From contig NC_081407.1 in the NCBI RefSeq assembly GCF_030272615.1, positions 442,612,213 through 442,674,212 on the forward strand: a stretch of DNA of 62,000 nt. The letters are read 5' to 3'. Of this stretch, positions 57,766 through 62,000 are shown one piece after another. Numbering within the stretch: position 1 is the stretch's first letter; the number at the start of each line of letters is the position of its first letter. The translations under genes were made by a program, and so were the position numbers. The stretch is from Cryptomeria japonica (taxonomy: Eukaryota; Streptophyta; Pinopsida; Cupressales; Cupressaceae). A model generated the notes under the pieces. The model was given only the letters and a program-made list of their open reading frames with translations. It was not told the origin of the DNA and searched no databases.

Positions 57766-60700
57766 GACAGTGGTTGATCTCACCACATGACTAGTGACCG
57801 AAGAAAGTTTCTATCTCTGTAAGAGTATGATGGAGGTGTAGTCCAATTTGGTAATGATGCACCTTGGATGGTAAAAGGCAAAGGGTCCATCTCTTTAAAT
57901 GGAAAAAGTAGTGTTGATAATGTGTATTGGGTAGAAGGTCTCAGGCATAACCTTTTGAGTGTTTCTTAGCTGAATGATAATGGACTCACTTTGGAATTCA
58001 AAGATGGAGTATGCAAAATAAAAGGAAAGAGTGGTGAACTGATGGTCACTAGTATGTAGATCAAAGGTGACTTATTTAAGTTAAATGCAAATATCAGTCA
58101 ATGTCTAATGGCTAAGTATGATGATAGTTGGATATGGCATAGGAGACTCTGCCATGTAAATTTTGATAATATTGTGAAGGTTAGTAAGATCAAGGTAGTT
58201 AGGGGATTGCCTGTGCTGAACAAACCGGAGAATCCTTTGTGTAGAGAATGTCAACTAGGGAAAATGTCTTCCTCAACCTTCAAAGGTAAATCTTTCACAA
58301 TAGACAATTTACTTGATCTTGTGCATACTGATTTGTGTGGTCCTATGAAAACTAGGAGTGTTCAGGGAGATAGGTACTTTATGATTCTTACTGATGATTG
58401 CTCAAGAATGATGTGGGTCACATTCTTGAAAGACAAGTCTGAAGCTTTTGGAAAGTTTAAAGCCTTCAGAGAACTTGTTGAAAAAGAAAGTGGTAAGAGA
58501 ATCAAATGCCTTAGAATTGACCAAGGAGGTGAGTTCACTTCTAGTGAGTTCAATAAGTACTGTGAAGAAAATGGCATCAAGAGGCAACTGTCTGCCCCCC
58601 AGACTCCATAGCAGAATGGCCTAGCAGAGAGGGACAACCAGACTGTAGTTGAAGCAGCAAGAACAATTTTGATTCAAGGGAAGGTTTCTCACACTTTTTG
58701 GAGAGAAGCGATGATCACTGCAGTCTACACTATGAACTGGGTACTCATCAAGAAAGGTAAGGATAAAACTCCTTATGAGTATTAGACCAGTAAGACTCCT
58801 ATAGTAAGCTACTTTAGAGTGTTTGATAGCAAATGTTATATCAAGAGGAGTGAACACTAGAGCAAGTTTGATGCAAAATGTGATGAGGGAATATTCCTAG
58901 GATATTCCACCAAGAGAAAATCTCTCAAGTGTTTTAACAATAGGAGTCAGAGAATTGTTGAAAGTATCAATGTTAGAGTTTATGAAACCTCTAAGAAACC
59001 TGAGGAAACCAACAGTGAGCAAGTGGTAGATGAACCAGTTGTAACCTTTTGGGAACTGGTTGCAAAACAACCTAGTACTAGTAATAGTGCTCCTACACCG
59101 GTAGATGCTGATTGCGATAAAGATGAGGATGAAGAGAAAAAGCAAGAGGAAACAGTTAAGATCATTCCTAGGTATGTAAAGCTGAATCATGATTCAAAGA
59201 AGATCATAGGAGATAAGGATGCAGGAATTCTTACAAGAAGAAAGGTCAGAGAAAATTCTTGCATGATCTCTGAATTTGAGCCTTAAACATTTAAAGAGGC
59301 ACATAAAGATGAAGACTGTATCAAGGCTATGGAAGAGGAACTTGACCAGATAGAAAAGAATGGTACATGGTCTTTGGTACCCAAACCTGAGCACAAAAAT
59401 GTTATTAGAACCAAATAGGTTTTTAGAAACAAGCTGAATGAATATGGCACAGTGGTAAGAAACAAAGCCAGACTGGTATGTAAGGGATATGCTCAAGAAT
59501 AATGAGAAGACTATGGAGAAACCTTTGCTCCAGTAGCTAGATTGGAAGGAGTTCGAATGCTTCTTGCATATGCATCCTTCAAGGGATTCAAAGTGTATCA
59601 GATGGATGTGAAATCTGCATTCTTGAATGGAATACTTGAAGAGGAAGTGTACATAGAGAAATCAGACACGTTTTCCCTATCAGGAGATAGTGATGTGGTG
59701 TGTAGGCTATATAAAGCCTTGTATGGATTGAAGCAGGCACCTAGAGCATGGTATGAATGCTTACACTCACATCTTGTAAAGATTGGATTTGAAAGAACAA
59801 GCAAAGATATAAATATCTATCTGAAGTCAGAAGGAGATCAGATTCTGATTTGTGAAGTGTTTGTTGATGACAATTTTTGGTGGAGATGACAAGATGAGTC
59901 ATGTATTTGCAGATGAGATGAAGAAGGAATTTGAGATTTCACTAATCGGAGAGATTAAGTTCTTCATTGGACTACAAATTCAACAAATGAAAGATGGTAT
60001 CTTTATCACCTAGCCTAAGTATGTCAAAGAGGTGTTGAAGACCTTTGGCATGGAAGACAACAAACCGGTTGGTACACCGATGGTGACCGGTTGTAAATTA
60101 TCAAAAGAAGATGACTCAGTGTTGGTGAATGAGAAGGAATACCGATCAATGATTGGTAAGTTGCACTATGTAGTACACAATGAACCAGACATTGCACATG
60201 CAGTGGGCATTGCTACACATTTCCAGAAAAGTCCAAGAGAATCCCACTTGGTAGCAGTCAAGAGGATTCTTAGATATCTGAAGGGAACTATAGATAATGG
60301 ATTGTGGTATCCTTACACTAATGATTTTAATCTCAAAGTGTTTATAGATGTCGATTGGGCTGGTAATGTGGATGACCGGAAGAGCACAACTGGTGGTGCA
60401 TTCTTTCTCGGTGGTAGACTAGTCTCATGGATGAGTAAGAAGCAAAGTTGTATCTCTTAGTCTACAGCAGAAGCAAAATATGTAGCAGCATTTATGAACT
60501 GCACTCAGACAATTTGGATGAAGCATGTACTAAGTGGTTTCAAAGTCCCTGTATCTGAACCGGTGAGCATATTTTGTGATAACACAAGTGTAATTAATAT
60601 TTCCAAGAACTTCGAGCTCAAGTATCATTTCTTGAGGGAGAAAGTTCAGAACAAAGAGGTTGTATTGGAACATGTTTCCAGTAAGGAGCAGTTAGCAGAC

Positions 60701-60783
60701 ATATTCACCAAGCCTCTACTGAAGGCTACATTTACCTATTTAAGAGGTGAATTAGGGGTACTGCCCCTTCAAGAGGTGAACTA
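57766..60783 (+). pseudogene. pol: Element D pol: protease, integrase, RT, RNase H
   Basis: Protease DSG at 57766 is followed at once by TGA (57775) where Cys is expected, then SHHM. Integrase has HRRLCHVNFD, HTDLCGPM, RIDQGGEF and LAERDN, so its D-D-E set is present. RT has VYQMDVKSAFLNGILEEEVY and FVDD at about 59862-59873, where a frameshift changes frame. RNase H has DVDWAGNVDDRKSTTGG, STAEAKY, FCDNTSVINISKN and EQLADIFTKP. In-frame stops: 57820, 57967, 58057, 58609, 58783, 58858, 59284, 59416, 59500, 59503, 60011 and 60458, mostly TAG replacing Gln or Trp. Translation would end at 60781 (LGVLPLQEVN). Confidence 0.94.
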
Positions 60784-61064
60784 AAGGTATGTGCTCCACA
60801 TCAGTCAGGTATTGCATTGTCAAATCTTTTCAAGATTGGTGTGTTGAAGGATGCTACTCCTTAGGGGGAGCAACATAGTGGAACATGAATGTCTATGCCT
60901 CCACTTTGGCATTGTTGTCAAAGGGGGAGAATATGTGAAGCGAAGAAGATATCTGCAATATTGGGGAGAAGATGTGAAGCGAAGAAGATATCTGCAATAT
61001 TGGGGAGAAGATGTGAAGCAGAGAGATATCTTTGTATATTGCCATCAATGCCAAAGGGGGAGAT
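60784..61064 (+). promoter_or_regulatory. 3' untranslated region of D: two PPTs and a tandem repeat
   Basis: GTCAAAGGGGGAGAATATG (60918-60936) and GCCAAAGGGGGAGAT (61050-61064) lie about 130 bases apart; the second abuts the LTR. Between them GAAGATGTGAAGCGAAGAAG plus ATATCTGCAATATTGGGGA is repeated two and a half times (about 36-bp period, 60930-61030). Confidence 0.83.
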
Positions 61065-62000
61065 TGTTGGCATATGTGTAGAGTTTGATGATATGATGAT
61101 ATTGTATGTTATCATTGATGTCAATATGCTGAAGTATGAACTAGTATATTGAAGAAAGTAAACTAGCAAGAGAACCAGTATGATGGTATGAAGTGAACCG
61201 GTATGATGATGTGAACCAATATATGCGAAATGGTGAACTGGTATCGGGGTTTCATTTGATATGACTACCAGTTGGTAGTCTCAGCTTTAGGGTTTCTGGT
61301 TGATGCATTTCAAGTCTGTGTGATTCGACAGACGACATCCTATGATGGGTTAGCATTGAAATGAAGATCAGATTATGTTGCCACATCAGCCTTGTGTGTG
61401 TGAAGGATTTCCTTGAGGATATTGCATGAAGAAGATTGATCCTATCTACCTCGAGAATATGCAAAGTCTCAGTAAATGATGGAGAGCACATGATGGGTTA
61501 TTAGCTTCCAAAAGCGGAAAAGAATGAATGATGGAGAACGTCTTGAGATTTGTTCAAGATCATTTTACACTATGCAATGTGATTGAACGGTTAGGATTGG
61601 ACCGACTGTATTGATAACCTAAATGTTTAGGGTTTAGGGTTTATGCCACTGACCTATCTGTTGTCTATAAGGTCGATGATAATTTAAATTATGAAGTTGT
61701 TGGGAAATGTTATGTGTGTGTCCAAGTGAAGAGATACTTGATTCTTGCCAGAATGGAGAAGTGTGTTGATACCTGCAGAGTGTGATTGCAGAAGTAAAGG
61801 AACTGAAATGGATCTATCTTGGCATTGAGTGCTGTTATCAGATCATTGTATTACCTGTTGACATCTAACCATTTCAGTAGTTGGAAAATCCCTTTACCGG
61901 GTAGATTTAACAGGCTTTTTGTAAATCCTTGAACATGGTGACTCAAAATCATTGAGTTCTTCAAATCCTCTTGCAAGGTAGCCTTTAACAGAGTTCTAAC
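61065..62000 (+). repeat. 3' LTR of element D (partial)
   Basis: Starts TGTTGGCATATGTGTAGAG and matches the 5' LTR with scattered substitutions until the window ends; about 540 bases are missing. Confidence 0.92.

Larger units (their letters stand above)
55174..62000 (+). mobile_element. Copia LTR retrotransposon D (runs off the window end)
   Basis: 5' LTR 55174-56650, PBS, gag, protease, integrase, RT, RNase H, double PPT and the first 936 bases of the 3' LTR. The order is that of Ty1/copia. The Gag-Pol text and the 5' leader are close to element C, so the two are related families; the LTRs differ. About fifteen in-frame stops and one frameshift make it inactive. The left flank is ATATA (55169-55173); the right target duplication lies outside. 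Confidence 0.94.

Overview
The window is plant nuclear DNA made almost entirely of nested and decaying transposable elements. I see no intact host gene, no rRNA or tRNA gene and no CRISPR array. Evidence for a plant: LTR retrotransposons whose primer binding sites match the initiator tRNA-Met, a Ty3/gypsy element of the Tat type with a second RNase H, plant-type Copia polyproteins, and spliced coding exons. The depth of nesting and the age of the copies suggest a large, TE-rich genome, perhaps a gymnosperm; that is inference only.

Layout. 1-16.4 kb is old non-coding sequence. It holds a CACTA-like terminus (23-660), long stretches unusually rich in CAGTC/CAGTGA words (2.2-6.6 and 10.2-16.4 kb), a probable minus-strand solo LTR (6656-10199) containing a ~170-bp satellite with ten copies of a 41-bp palindrome, and a possible short TIR element (13984-14523). 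From 16440 to 54864 lies one Copia element ('C') with matching LTRs and a perfect TGATA target duplication. It has been split twice. A 5'-truncated Tat-type gypsy element (17797-25602) sits in its gag. A 23.6-kb DNA transposon (28515-52104, 'T') sits in its reverse transcriptase; T has matched terminal inverted repeats and subterminal arrays. T itself carries an 11.4-kb minus-strand LTR element 'A' (38220-49582, TSD AATTC), and A carries a 4.2-kb minus-strand LTR element 'B' (43010-47199). From 55174 a second Copia element ('D') runs off the window end.

The most unusual object is T. Without A it is about 12.2 kb. It encodes a degenerate transposase-like protein of an uncharacterised eukaryotic DDE family on the plus strand (32400-35215), a small second plus-strand product (29984-30416) with a duplicated 5' leader and donor site, and a spliced minus-strand gene converging from the right end (51653 down to 38146). 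Element A landed in an intron of that last gene. Subterminal GCGCGTAC-type motifs lie at both ends. Tandem arrays (about 50 bp and 360 bp) fill the convergent space between the genes.

A and B are both non-autonomous. A has a Gag-like zinc-knuckle protein and a ~960-codon second ORF but no recognisable pol. B has gag and protease only, followed by an acidic reading frame where integrase and RT should be. C and D are pol-complete but full of stops, most of them C-to-T or G-to-A changes (CAG to TAG, TGG to TAG/TGA), as expected of methylated, silenced elements. Relative order inferred from nesting: CAGTC-rich host, then C, then Tat and T, then A, then B.
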